Program-made: the position numbers and the translations under genes
NCBI GenBank assembly: GCA_021846765.1
Contig: JAJZWH010000015.1
Location: 1 to 16,665, forward strand
Direction: 5' to 3'
DNA from: a bacterium
GTDB taxonomy: Bacteria; Patescibacteriota; Saccharimonadia; Saccharimonadales; UBA4665
DNA: 16,665 nucleotides
Part shown: one piece after another, positions 1 through 6,402 of the stretch
How the letters are laid out: the number at the start of each line of letters is the position of its first letter
Position numbering within the stretch: the first letter of the stretch is position 1
The notes under the pieces: model-generated
What the model was told of the DNA's origin: nothing
Database searches by the model: none
What the model saw: only the letters and a program-made list of their open reading frames with translations

Positions 1-960
1 GCCATAAGAGAGTTTAGGGTTACTACTTGTGACATTAATAAGTTCATTGACTGGGTATTAAAGGTGGCTGGCGTAGATAACGAAAAGATATTGTTTGCCA
101 TTGAAGGTACATCATCATATGGAGAGACTTTAACCCAAGAGCTATTAAAACGTGAGCTTGAGGTTACGGAGGTTAAGCCACCAAAAACAAAGAGCCGTGG
201 TGGAGACGGTAAAACAGACCAGATAGACTCAGAGTTAGCCGCTCTTAATATATTAAGATTACCGCTCAATAAGTTAACTAAGCCTAGGCTCGGTGAAAAA
301 CGTAAAACATTACGGGTCATACTCGCTTCTCGACGTATGCTGATTGCCCAACAGACGATGAACAAGAACGCCCTAATTGCTCTCCTGCGTAGTGAATACA
401 TAGGCATTGACGCCAGAAAGCCACTCACACCTGCTGATTATTGCACTATTGCCAGATGGAAGTTAAAAGACACCGACAATTACTACTACATTAAGTGGGA
501 GGCTAAAAGAATTGCTAAGGCCGTAGTAGTTTTAGCTGAAGAGCTTGCAAGTAACAAACAGAGGCTTTATGACGTTGTCAGTGTCATAGCACCAGATTTA
601 CTTAATGAGACTGGCATAGGGCCAGTTACCCTAGCTCAGGTTTTGTGTGCCTATTCACATAAAGGTAGAGTTTGTTCAGCCGAAGCCTTTGCTTCACTAG
701 CCGGGGCAACACCGATACCAGCATCATCTGGCAATACTAACCATTTTAGACTGAATCACTATGGAGATAGGCAGCTAAACCATGCATTGAATGTTATTGC
801 TTTAATTCGTATGAGGATTGATACAACCACAAAAGTATATGTTAAAAAACGATTGGAGCAAGGATTAAGTCAACGAGATATTAGAAGATCACTTAAACGT
901 TATATCGCTAGAAGCCTGTACAGAAAATTGGAAGCCTGTAATATTACGGCTAAAATTTAG
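1..960 (+). CDS. IS110-family transposase (DEDD recombinase), 5' end outside window
   Basis: The frame is open from base 1 to the TAG at 958-960 (319 visible residues). A GTG at 64 is a possible start, but the homologous part begins before it, so the real start and about 30-40 residues (with the first catalytic Asp) probably lie left of the window. The RuvC-like DEDD domain shows E35 in IEGTSSYG, then D73 and D76 in KTDQIDSE (counting from base 1). The C-terminal Transposase_20 domain shows GIGPVTLAQVL and PASSGNTNHFRLNHYGDRQLNHAL, with the likely catalytic serine at codon 727-729. Members of this family recombine DNA without making target duplications, and several are guided by a bridge RNA encoded in the element's non-coding end. 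The reading frame looks intact. Neither end of the element can be fixed here. Confidence 0.93.
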   Translation, partial: AIREFRVTTCDINKFIDWVLKVAGVDNEKILFAIEGTSSYGETLTQELLKRELEVTEVKPPKTKSRGGDGKTDQIDSELAALNILRLPLNKLTKPRLGEKRKTLRVILASRRMLIAQQTMNKNALIALLRSEYIGIDARKPLTPADYCTIARWKLKDTDNYYYIKWEAKRIAKAVVVLAEELASNKQRLYDVVSVIAPDLLNETGIGPVTLAQVLCAYSHKGRVCSAEAFASLAGATPIPASSGNTNHFRLNHYGDRQLNHALNVIALIRMRIDTTTKVYVKKRLEQGLSQRDIRRSLKRYIARSLYRKLEACNITAKI

Positions 961-971
961 TTAAATTTTAG
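950..971. repeat. 10-bp perfect inverted repeat at the transposase stop codon
   Basis: CTAAAATTTA (950-959) and TAAATTTTAG (962-971) are perfect inverted copies separated by GT. The left arm encodes the last residues and runs into the TAG stop. The 2-nt spacer makes this a DNA palindrome more than an RNA hairpin. It could be a protein binding site or part of the right end of the IS110 element; the function is not known. Confidence 0.6.
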
Positions 972-1009
972 TGTTGCTATTCATTACAAAAGGGTCAGCA
1001 AAATTAGAA

Positions 1010-1408
1010 ATGAGCGAAAACAAAAAATGCCAGCAGAATAACTTACCTCTAGGCGCCGAATATTGTAAACATCGACCCGAGCTTGATGCCCCAGGAAATA
1101 TTAATAAAGCATTACATGGGGAGAGTAGGACATTACTAAATAACAAACAACCTTCAGAGAGAGGGGTTGCGGGCCACAAGCAAACGGTTGGCCATCAAGG
1201 AACAATCCCACCCGAGGATTTGATACCGATTTATGCATATGTACAAAATAACGCATATGTAAATCCTAGTGTTGAGGTATCCAGTATACTAACTGAATTA
1301 AAGAAATTTTACGAATTACTAGATTATGAAAGACAGCTAAGGGACAGTGAAAAATTTGAAAAAACACACCGACAGAAAGCCGCAAATCCAACAGTTTCAA
1401 TACCTTAA
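1010..1408 (+). CDS. Doubtful hypothetical protein downstream of the IS110 transposase
   Basis: An open frame of 132 codons starts at ATG 1010; it could extend to a GTG at 971 that lies on the palindrome. No ribosome binding site is visible and I recognise no domain. The first half (about residues 1-70) is rich in N, K, G, H and P and reads like non-coding sequence or a decayed gene. The second half looks more protein-like, with a predicted amphipathic helix around SILTELKKFYELLDYERQL. A short repeat, gcatatgta at 1235-1243 and 1253-1261, encodes AYV twice. The stretch could instead be the non-coding right end of the IS110 element followed by a gene remnant. The call rests only on frame openness and position. 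Confidence 0.28.
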   Translation: MSENKKCQQNNLPLGAEYCKHRPELDAPGNINKALHGESRTLLNNKQPSERGVAGHKQTVGHQGTIPPEDLIPIYAYVQNNAYVNPSVEVSSILTELKKFYELLDYERQLRDSEKFEKTHRQKAANPTVSIP

Positions 1409-1557
1409 CTTATATAATAAAGAGCTGATACTTCTTCGTTTACCTTAGCACTACATAAAAAGTTCCATAATCTATCTGAGAAAAACTTAAATTCAAACCT
1501 ACAGAAGAAAACAAGATCCCTATATCTTTAAAAATCCATGAATTATATATAAATTTG

Positions 1558-1586
1558 TTGACTTGACTCTTCGAATTTGATATTTT
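1558..1586 (+). promoter_or_regulatory. Sigma-70-like promoter of the DUF4143 ATPase, leaderless layout
   Basis: A TTGACT box at 1558-1563 is followed after exactly 17 bp by TATTTT at 1581-1586. The ATG of the ATPase begins at 1593, only 6 nt after the -10 box, where transcription would be expected to start. The mRNA is therefore probably leaderless, which fits the absence of a Shine-Dalgarno site. The rest of 1409-1557 shows no gene or clear terminator. Confidence 0.55.
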
Positions 1587-1592
1587 AATGCT

Positions 1593-2735
1593 ATGAAATA
1601 CGTAAAACGGCTCATTGAACCTTATATAAGGCAAACTCTGTTAGACAATAAGATTGCTGTTATATATGGCCCCCGTCAGGTGGGTAAGACAACACTAGCA
1701 CAACACTTAGCCAGCGAAGTCGAATCTGACTATAAATATTTAAACTGTGATGAACCAGACGTAGCTTTTGCTCTAACCAATAAAACATCTACTGAGCTCA
1801 AGCAATTTATTGGCTCGTGCAAAATAATCGTTATCGATGAAGCACAACGTGTCAAAAACATAGGCATAACTTTAAAATTACTAGCGGACACATATACTGA
1901 GCTTAAAATTATAGCAACTGGTTCTTCGAGTTTTGAGCTTGCTAATGCTATCAATGAGCCATTGACCGGCAGGGCCTACTTCTTTACTATGTGGCCCTTG
2001 GCTTTGAGCGAGATAAGCAGCAACCAGTTGGAGCAACAACGACTGATTGAGTCATTGCTCATTTATGGTAGTTATCCTGTAGTGGTTCTACACGAAGTTA
2101 AGGATATCACTCGCTACTTAGGTGACGTGACATCAAATTATCTGTATAAAGATTTATTGAGTCATGGTGTAATTCGTAGCGAGTCGGTGCTAGTCTCCCT
2201 CTTAAAAGCATTAGCCTTACAAGCCAGTGGTGAGGTGAGCTTGTCGGAACTTTCCCGAACGGTTGGGGTAGACGTTACGACCATCAAACGTCTAATGGAT
2301 TTACTTGAAAAAGCCTTTATTATCCACAGATTAACGCCGCTTTCAAAAAACCCACGTAGCAGTATACGTAAACTGAACAAGGTCTATTTTACGGATCTGG
2401 GCGTACGAAACTATCTAATCGGTAATTTAAACTCGACTAATCTACGCAGCGATAACGGCGCCCTGTGGGAGAATTTCTGCGTCAATGAACTGCGCAAACA
2501 GACTCAACCACTAGCCGACCCTATAAACGACTATTTCTGGCGCAACTACGCTGGCGCAGAGGTGGACTACATTCAGCAAAAAGCCGATCAGCTATATCCA
2601 TATGAATGCAAGTGGGGTAATAAAAAATCTCATCTACCAAAAGCCTTTACCGATGATTTTACTGCTCAGTCACTACAAGTGGTCTCACCGAGCAACTTTT
2701 CTTCACTAATTCCGAAATCAATTGATTCGCAGTAG
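1593..2735 (+). CDS. AAA ATPase with DUF4143 C-terminal domain
   Basis: A 380-residue protein of full family length. The N-terminal ATPase domain (about 1-200) has Walker A GPRQVGKTT at 26-34, Walker B IIVIDEAQ at 78-85 and a sensor-like ATGSSSFEL at 108-116. A winged-helix-like segment follows (about 205-250, LSELSRTVGVDVTTIKRLM). The C-terminal DUF4143 region carries E293 (GALWEN), D325 (AEVDYI) and E338/K340 (YECKW), a spacing that resembles the restriction-endonuclease (PD-(D/E)XK) fold reported for this family. The family is widespread and often mobile; its cellular role is poorly defined, and nuclease activity here is inference. It sits alone between two insertion sequences, has its own promoter and starts at ATG 1593 without a ribosome binding site. 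No partner gene such as an antitoxin is visible. Confidence 0.93.
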   Translation: MKYVKRLIEPYIRQTLLDNKIAVIYGPRQVGKTTLAQHLASEVESDYKYLNCDEPDVAFALTNKTSTELKQFIGSCKIIVIDEAQRVKNIGITLKLLADTYTELKIIATGSSSFELANAINEPLTGRAYFFTMWPLALSEISSNQLEQQRLIESLLIYGSYPVVVLHEVKDITRYLGDVTSNYLYKDLLSHGVIRSESVLVSLLKALALQASGEVSLSELSRTVGVDVTTIKRLMDLLEKAFIIHRLTPLSKNPRSSIRKLNKVYFTDLGVRNYLIGNLNSTNLRSDNGALWENFCVNELRKQTQPLADPINDYFWRNYAGAEVDYIQQKADQLYPYECKWGNKKSHLPKAFTDDFTAQSLQVVSPSNFSSLIPKSIDSQ

Positions 2736-2777
2736 GGAAGTACAGTTTAAAAACTAAATAGCTCCAAAAAAAAAGGA

Positions 2778-2785
2778 GTTCTCCA
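2778..2785. repeat. Left copy of 8-bp target site duplication
   Basis: GTTCTCCA directly abuts the left terminal inverted repeat of the IS66 element and is identical to 4303-4310. Eight base pairs is the usual duplication size for the IS66 family. Confidence 0.9.
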
Positions 2786-2807
2786 GTAACTACTGACTAA
2801 CCGTGGC
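2786..2807. repeat. Terminal inverted repeat, left copy
   Basis: This is a perfect 22-bp match to the reverse complement of 4281-4302; the match stops at position 23. The repeat lies at the transposase 3' end and encodes the last residues (ATVSQ) and the TAG stop. Confidence 0.93.
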
Positions 2808-4241
2808 CAGATTATGAAGATTCAACAGAAAGTTATCTTTGTCCCGGTTGTAGAGCGATTGGCAGACAGATAGTAATACTTCCATAGTACGAGCACCATT
2901 CATAGTTTTAACGCCAAAGCTTTTCTTGCGCTTAATGACTAATTTTCTTAAGGCTCGTTCAGCCTTGTTGTTGTCGGCCGGTATGCCGTCAACACTCAGG
3001 CACAAGAACAAACAGTCCTGGTATTCTAAGATACCGGCTTTTAGATCTTTGAGCTTTTTGGGATCAAGTTTATGAGGGGTACATAACTGCTTAATCTGGG
3101 CCAGTAGATCAGCTGTTTGTCCCTGGCGTTTACTGGTCACAAATGGTTCTTCTCTGTACTTCCTAATGGCAGCATAGATTGCAGCCAGTTCATCATAGAA
3201 CTCACTAACATGGTTGAGCTTGGCTTTACCTAAACATTCGAGATGGGTGATGTCTCTGGCTGTACGATGCAGATGAGCCCAACAGATCTGGTGATGGTTC
3301 TCAACGAATAGGTGTTTGTAGGCACCATAACGATCGGTAATGCCAATGTGCGCATAGTCGTCGCCGATTAGCTTTTCGGAATTACCTTTACCTCGAGAGT
3401 CAGCCAGCTTAAATACGACGTCATTAGTAACAGCACTGACCATCACATGGGCATAGCCACCGCCTTGTTCGGATTGGATCGGGCATGATGTTTCATCCAT
3501 ATGAGCCGGACCGGCTCTAACGCTGGTTTTAAGCTTCTGGTAGGTTGGTAAGTAGTTTTTGCCTCTGTCGGCCAATATGTGGGCAATTTCGCCGGAGTTA
3601 ACTGGAAACTTATACAATTGCCAGAGAATATCTACCGTTTGGCTGTAGGTCAGATCAGCTTGGATTACCAAATAGACAATAAGAGAGCGTACATTAGGAC
3701 CAATAGTCGTAATCTGACCCCGCAGATCCTTGGCGCTGGAGTACTGGCCGCATCTGGTGCACCAGCCAGTTTCAATTGTGTGTTCGGTAACCTTTTTATG
3801 ATCTATCCGTGGATCTAGGGCGGCTAACTCAATATCTTCTTCATAGCGGATAGCCTCAGATTTATCTGTCAGTTCATGACCGCAGCGGTGACAGTTGTTA
3901 GCGAGATGATGTTCGTAGTCAGTAATGGCACTGGCTGGAGGCAAAGGCCGGCGGTAGGAATCGTTAGACCGGGTCTGCTTAATAACTGCCGGTTTAGCCT
4001 TGGCGGGCAAGCCGCTTTTCGGTTTACGTCCGAATACCATAGTTTGCAGTTCGGCTATTTGCGCTGCTTGGGTTTCAATGATCGATTCAAAGTATGTACG
4101 TTGGTCAGCTAGTTCAGCCTTTAGTTGTTTGTTTTCGGCCCTAAGTTGAGCCTTGGTCTGCTGATCCTGAGCATGTAGTTTTTCCAGGTTGGTCAGGCGG
4201 ACTAATCGCCTGCTTATTTCATCTTCAGATAGTTTTAGCAC
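2790..4241 (-). CDS. IS66-family DDE transposase (TnpC-like)
   Basis: A 483-residue transposase, near the usual family length. In order it has a heptad-like coiled coil (about 15-68), a zinc-binding domain with C117/C120 (CHRCG) and C161/C164 (CTRCG), and the DDE_Tnp_IS66 catalytic domain. The acid triad is probably D249 (AHMDETS), D303 (ITDRYGAY) and E428 (NNKAERALRK), all present. The start is GTG at 4241; no Shine-Dalgarno site precedes it. A small hairpin (TTTTAG at 4252-4257 with CTAAAA at 4263-4268, written on the plus strand) lies just before the start; IS elements often use such structures to limit expression from outside transcripts. The 3' end overlaps the terminal repeat. It catalyses cut-and-join of its own element. 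Confidence 0.96.
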   Translation of the reverse strand: MLKLSEDEISRRLVRLTNLEKLHAQDQQTKAQLRAENKQLKAELADQRTYFESIIETQAAQIAELQTMVFGRKPKSGLPAKAKPAVIKQTRSNDSYRRPLPPASAITDYEHHLANNCHRCGHELTDKSEAIRYEEDIELAALDPRIDHKKVTEHTIETGWCTRCGQYSSAKDLRGQITTIGPNVRSLIVYLVIQADLTYSQTVDILWQLYKFPVNSGEIAHILADRGKNYLPTYQKLKTSVRAGPAHMDETSCPIQSEQGGGYAHVMVSAVTNDVVFKLADSRGKGNSEKLIGDDYAHIGITDRYGAYKHLFVENHHQICWAHLHRTARDITHLECLGKAKLNHVSEFYDELAAIYAAIRKYREEPFVTSKRQGQTADLLAQIKQLCTPHKLDPKKLKDLKAGILEYQDCLFLCLSVDGIPADNNKAERALRKLVIKRKKSFGVKTMNGARTMEVLLSVCQSLYNRDKDNFLLNLHNLATVSQ

Positions 4242-4280
4242 TTGTTTTTGTTTTTAGATAACCTAAAACCAGTTTACCAT

Positions 4281-4302
4281 GCCACGGTTAGTCAGTAGTT
4301 AC
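4281..4302. repeat. Terminal inverted repeat, right copy
   Basis: Perfect inverse of 2786-2807. It lies upstream of the transposase start, with a 39-bp leader between repeat and GTG. Confidence 0.93.
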
Positions 4303-4310
4303 GTTCTCCA
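4303..4310. repeat. Right copy of 8-bp target site duplication
   Basis: GTTCTCCA, identical to 2778-2785, directly follows the right terminal repeat. Confidence 0.9.
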
Positions 4311-4509
4311 TAGTACTATAGTTTTTGATATATAAAGAGTAGTTGACCAAAAGTTCCAAAGTTTTGAGCTTTCCAGAAGTAGTTTTACTGTTCCAGACTA
4401 AGGATAGGTAGATTATAAACAGACTCTTGCTCCAAAACAAGAATGTCTGTCCAGCCCTTGACACATCTTTCGTTCTCTTTGGGCTTTTAACAAAGTTACC
4501 TGATATATC
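4311..4509. other. Spacer between IS66 element and tRNA-Ser, no gene seen
   Basis: About 200 bp without a supportable gene. A weak interrupted hairpin (AGAC-CTTG pairing with CAAG-GTCT, about 4420-4448) could help end the tRNA transcript on the minus strand, but no good T-run follows. Frames here that extend into the tRNA are spurious. Confidence 0.5.
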
Positions 4510-4599
4510 TGGCGGAAGGGGTGGGATTCGAACCCACGGTACCGTTGCCGGCACGATGGTTTTCAAGACCATTTCCTTAAACCGCTCGGACACCCTTCC
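4510..4599 (-). tRNA. tRNA-Ser, anticodon UGA
   Basis: Read on the minus strand, the 90-nt gene starts GGAAGGGTGTCCGAGCGG and ends CCCTTCC-G-CCA, so the CCA tail is encoded. The acceptor stem GGAAGGG/CCCTTCC is perfect. The anticodon stem ATGGT/ACCAT closes the loop CTTGAAA with anticodon TGA. A long variable arm (about TCGTGCCGGCAACGGTACC) marks it as a class II serine tRNA, and the T-arm carries GTGGG-TTCGAAT-CCCAC. It reads UCA codons and related ones by wobble. It is divergent from the hsp20 gene, with its 3' end facing the insertion sequences. Confidence 0.97.
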
Positions 4600-4613
4600 A
4601 AGGCACGGCTAAA

Positions 4614-4642
4614 ATTATACCAGCCTAGGGGTAAAATCTGAA
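4614..4642 (-). promoter_or_regulatory. Promoter of tRNA-Ser
   Basis: On the minus strand, TTCAGA (4637-4642) is followed after 17 bp by TATAAT (4614-4619), preceded by TGG (extended -10). Transcription would start near 4607, about 8 nt before the mature 5' end. Confidence 0.6.
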
Positions 4643-4690
4643 AAGATAAGACTGTTGTGATTATTGTGTTGTCAATATAGATACATATCG

Positions 4691-4720
4691 TTGCTTATCT
4701 TAAAAGAACTAGGTTATACT
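4691..4720 (+). promoter_or_regulatory. Promoter of hsp20
   Basis: TTGCTT at 4691-4696 and TATACT at 4715-4720, spaced 18 bp, give a leader of roughly 56 nt before the ATG at 4783. Confidence 0.55.
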
Positions 4721-4733
4721 AAAAATAAGATAA
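4695..4733. promoter_or_regulatory. Inverted repeat straddling the hsp20 promoter, candidate operator
   Basis: TTATCTTA (4695-4702) overlaps the -35 box and its exact reverse complement TAAGATAA (4726-4733) covers the expected start site, 23 bp apart. A further AGATAAG lies upstream near 4644. This could be a repressor site for stress control. It is not the CIRCE element (TTAGCACTC/GAGTGCTAA). Chance is possible in AT-rich DNA. Confidence 0.35.
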
Positions 4734-4766
4734 AAACGCAAGATTACCTAAAAAAGTAAATCTAAC

Positions 4767-4772
4767 GGAGGG
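4767..4772 (+). promoter_or_regulatory. Strong Shine-Dalgarno site of hsp20
   Basis: GGAGGG ends 10 nt before ATG 4783 and fixes that start. It is the clearest ribosome binding site in the window; most other genes here lack one. Confidence 0.8.
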
Positions 4773-4782
4773 TAACAAATCT

Positions 4783-5274
4783 ATGGCACGCCGAAATCAC
4801 GACGATGACCTATTATTAGAAGAAGAAGATGAGCTAACAGCCGCCTTCTTAGGTGACGATGACACGGTGGATGCAGCTTCACAGGACAACAACCAGCAAC
4901 AAGCTGTAGTTAACGCTACAGATGATCAATGGGACGAAGATGAAGCCGTTCCAGGTCAGTTGGCAGTAGATGTCTATGAAACAAAAGAGACTCTAGTAGT
5001 TAAAGCTAGAACCGCAGGAGTCAATAAGAATGAGCTAGATGTCAGTATTTCTGACAATCAACTAACGATTCGGGGAACGCTAAGCGCAGGAACTGAAGAT
5101 GACGTTGAGAACTATTTCTTACAGGAATGCTATTGGGGTGAATTTTCACGAACCATCGCCCTGCCGGTTCCAGTTAAAGAAGAAGAAATTGAAGCGGTGT
5201 TAAAAGACGGAGTGCTAACCATTAGCTTCGGCAAAGTTAAACAAGACACTGTTAAAAGAATTCAAGTTCTTTAG
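4783..5274 (+). CDS. hsp20: Small heat-shock protein, Hsp20/alpha-crystallin family
   Basis: A 163-residue ATP-independent holdase that would keep unfolding proteins soluble in the cytoplasm. The alpha-crystallin domain spans about residues 57-155, with the typical LAVDVYETKETLVVKA opening, an LTIRG strand, ECYWGEFSRTIALP and the signature-like DGVLTISFGK (142-151). A C-terminal IQV (160-162) fits the I-x-I/V motif that docks subunits together. The first 55 residues are strikingly acidic and hydrophilic (DDDLLLEEEDE, GDDD, DDQWDEDE), unlike the hydrophobic arm of many Hsp20 proteins. The start is set by the GGAGGG site. The gene stands alone between the divergent tRNA-Ser gene and a bidirectional terminator, so its position beside the secretion locus may be incidental. 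Confidence 0.95.
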   Translation: MARRNHDDDLLLEEEDELTAAFLGDDDTVDAASQDNNQQQAVVNATDDQWDEDEAVPGQLAVDVYETKETLVVKARTAGVNKNELDVSISDNQLTIRGTLSAGTEDDVENYFLQECYWGEFSRTIALPVPVKEEEIEAVLKDGVLTISFGKVKQDTVKRIQVL

Positions 5275-5299
5275 CAAACAATAGTTTATTAAGAAAAAG

Positions 5300-5327
5300 T
5301 CCCCTCTTATTAAGTTGAGGGGATTTT
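5300..5327. terminator. Bidirectional intrinsic terminator between hsp20 and the pilin-like genes
   Basis: TCCCCTC (5300-5306) pairs with GAGGGGA (5317-5323) around a 10-nt loop. TTTT follows on the plus strand. On the minus strand the stem is followed by C and then TTTTT (complement of 5294-5298). It ends hsp20 and the convergent small membrane protein genes. Confidence 0.85.
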
Positions 5328-5387
5328 ATTATATTTTGCTATTAAACCAATAAATATATATTCGTAGAATATGCAATCGCATCTTTA

Positions 5388-5852
5388 TCAAAAGAATCTT
5401 ATAAAGCCAGCAGGACTTGCTCCAGCAGAGGAATTAGATATACTCGTAGAGCTGTTAAGAACCCAGTGTACTATTACTTGGGCTAGGGCCACTATAACCA
5501 ATCCAACAACAGCATAAATTAAGGTGTTCTTAGCATTAGAAACGCTTCCGCTTTCACCGCCAGAAGTGATATACCTAAATCCGCCGTAAATTAAGAATAT
5601 TACCGCAACAACTCCCACCACAACAGACAGTATGTTGACCACTTCTCTAGCAACGTTTCCAATACCTGTAGTTATGGTAGTTTGGCCACCACACGACTGA
5701 GAACTACCAGTAGCCGAATTTATGCCGGTATTGATGTTGGTTTGAATGCTGTTACTACACTGAGCAAAAGTAGCTACAGGCAACAAAGCCGGCAAGCTAA
5801 AAGTAAACAAGGTGGCTATGATCATTATGTAGTTTTTTAGTGTTCTGGACAT
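5388..5852 (-). CDS. T4SS pilin-like small membrane protein 1 (last of six)
   Basis: 154 residues. A signal peptide (about 1-30, likely cleaved after VATFA) is followed by a polar N/S/T/G-rich segment with C32 and C54, then two hydrophobic helices (about 71-91 and 111-131). The loop between them holds the family pattern GGFRYITSGGESGSVSNAKNT. The layout matches VirB2/TrbC-like pilins and the small T4SS pilin family known from CPR bacteria. Unlike its neighbours it has a C-terminal polar tail (SSTSISNSSAGASPAG), a 119-bp gap upstream with its own promoter-like boxes, and an AAAGG about 12 nt before the ATG. It may therefore be expressed apart from the other five, perhaps as a main subunit; that role is inference. 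Confidence 0.85.
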   Translation of the reverse strand: MSRTLKNYIMIIATLFTFSLPALLPVATFAQCSNSIQTNINTGINSATGSSQSCGGQTTITTGIGNVAREVVNILSVVVGVVAVIFLIYGGFRYITSGGESGSVSNAKNTLIYAVVGLVIVALAQVIVHWVLNSSTSISNSSAGASPAGFIRFF

Positions 5853-5892
5853 TTAAATTTATACCTTTCTGGATATTTTTATTCTGTTTAGT

Positions 5893-5923
5893 ATTATACT
5901 ACCACCCAGGAAGAGAAAATCAA
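5893..5923 (-). promoter_or_regulatory. Possible promoter of pilin-like gene 1
   Basis: On the minus strand, TTGATT (5918-5923) and TATAAT (5893-5898) are spaced 19 bp, longer than ideal. The leader would be about 34 nt. The 119-bp gap before this gene, against gaps of -1 to 14 elsewhere in the array, supports separate transcription. Confidence 0.45.
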
Positions 5924-5971
5924 TGATAATTAATTTGTTTATGCTTATTTTAACAATTTATAGTATAAAAA

Positions 5972-6388
5972 TTATCCAGCTATATGAGAACTAGAATTTA
6001 AGACCCACCTTACTAAAACTTGAGCTAAAGCAGCCAACACTAAACCCAAAATAGCGTATATTAACATCTTTTTAGAACTTTCTACAGAACTACTGTTACC
6101 ACCAGAAGTTGCAAACCTAATTCCACTAATAATAATCATAACAACAGCTACAACACCTATGATATAACTTAAAATACTAACCCCAGTAGATATAATATTA
6201 GTTACGCCAGACCCTCCACTTGCACAGTCCTGAGAAGTGCCCAGTTCAGAAATGCCACTACAAGCGCTACATTGCGCGGCCGAAAAGCCACCACCGCACT
6301 GACTAGACGGAGCAGCCAAAGCTGTGTTTTGAAAAAGAAAACCCGTACTTCCAAAAAAGATTAGAGTAAATAATAATATTTTCTTCAT
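5972..6388 (-). CDS. T4SS pilin-like small membrane protein 2
   Basis: 138 residues. Signal peptide about 1-25 (cleavage near ALA-A), then a polar segment with four cysteines (C31, C40, C43, C55), then hydrophobic helices at about 71-90 and 108-128 joined by SGIRFATSGGNSSSVESSKK. The helix 2 end, ALAQVLVRWVLNSS, is nearly the same as in pilin-like protein 1 (ALAQVIVHWVLNSS), so these two look like the closest pair in the array. It lies 14 bp after gene 3 and probably shares its transcript. No Shine-Dalgarno site is evident. The role as a pilin or channel subunit is inferred from topology and neighbours. Confidence 0.84.
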   Translation of the reverse strand: MKKILLFTLIFFGSTGFLFQNTALAAPSSQCGGGFSAAQCSACSGISELGTSQDCASGGSGVTNIISTGVSILSYIIGVVAVVMIIISGIRFATSGGNSSSVESSKKMLIYAILGLVLAALAQVLVRWVLNSSSHIAG

Positions 6389-6402
6389 ATATTAAGTTTA
6401 TA

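Larger units (their letters stand above)
2786..4302 (-). mobile_element. Complete IS66-family insertion sequence (single-ORF, ISBst12-like)
   Basis: The element is 1517 bp, bounded by perfect 22-bp inverted repeats beginning GTAACTACTGAC and flanked by the 8-bp direct repeat GTTCTCCA. It holds one gene, the transposase on the minus strand, which fills about 96% of it. The small tnpA and tnpB genes of classical IS66 elements are absent, as in the ISBst12 group. Intact ends, a perfect target duplication and an open transposase frame suggest a recent insertion, possibly still active. Joining the flanks at one GTTCTCCA restores an empty site in the spacer between the ATPase gene and tRNA-Ser, so no gene was broken. 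The interior looks more G+C-rich than its surroundings. Confidence 0.95.

Noticed and set aside
911..940. Direct repeat GAAGCCTGTA (911-920 and 931-940)
   Set aside because: It lies inside the intact transposase frame (SLYRKLEACN) and has only two copies; no sign of a CRISPR or an element end.
2760..2780. Hairpin-like AGCTCC-A9-GGAGTT after the ATPase gene as a terminator
   Set aside because: The stem is short, includes a wobble pair, and no T-run follows on the plus strand.
4510..4599. tRNA-Ser 3' end as an attachment site for an integrated island
   Set aside because: No second copy of the tRNA 3' sequence and no integrase gene are visible to the left in this window.
4288..4612. Open frames on both strands over the tRNA (one reading MSERFKEMVLKTIVPATV, another GGIRTHGTVAGTMVFKT)
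   Set aside because: These are well-known spurious translations of tRNA-Ser genes; the tRNA fold explains the sequence completely.
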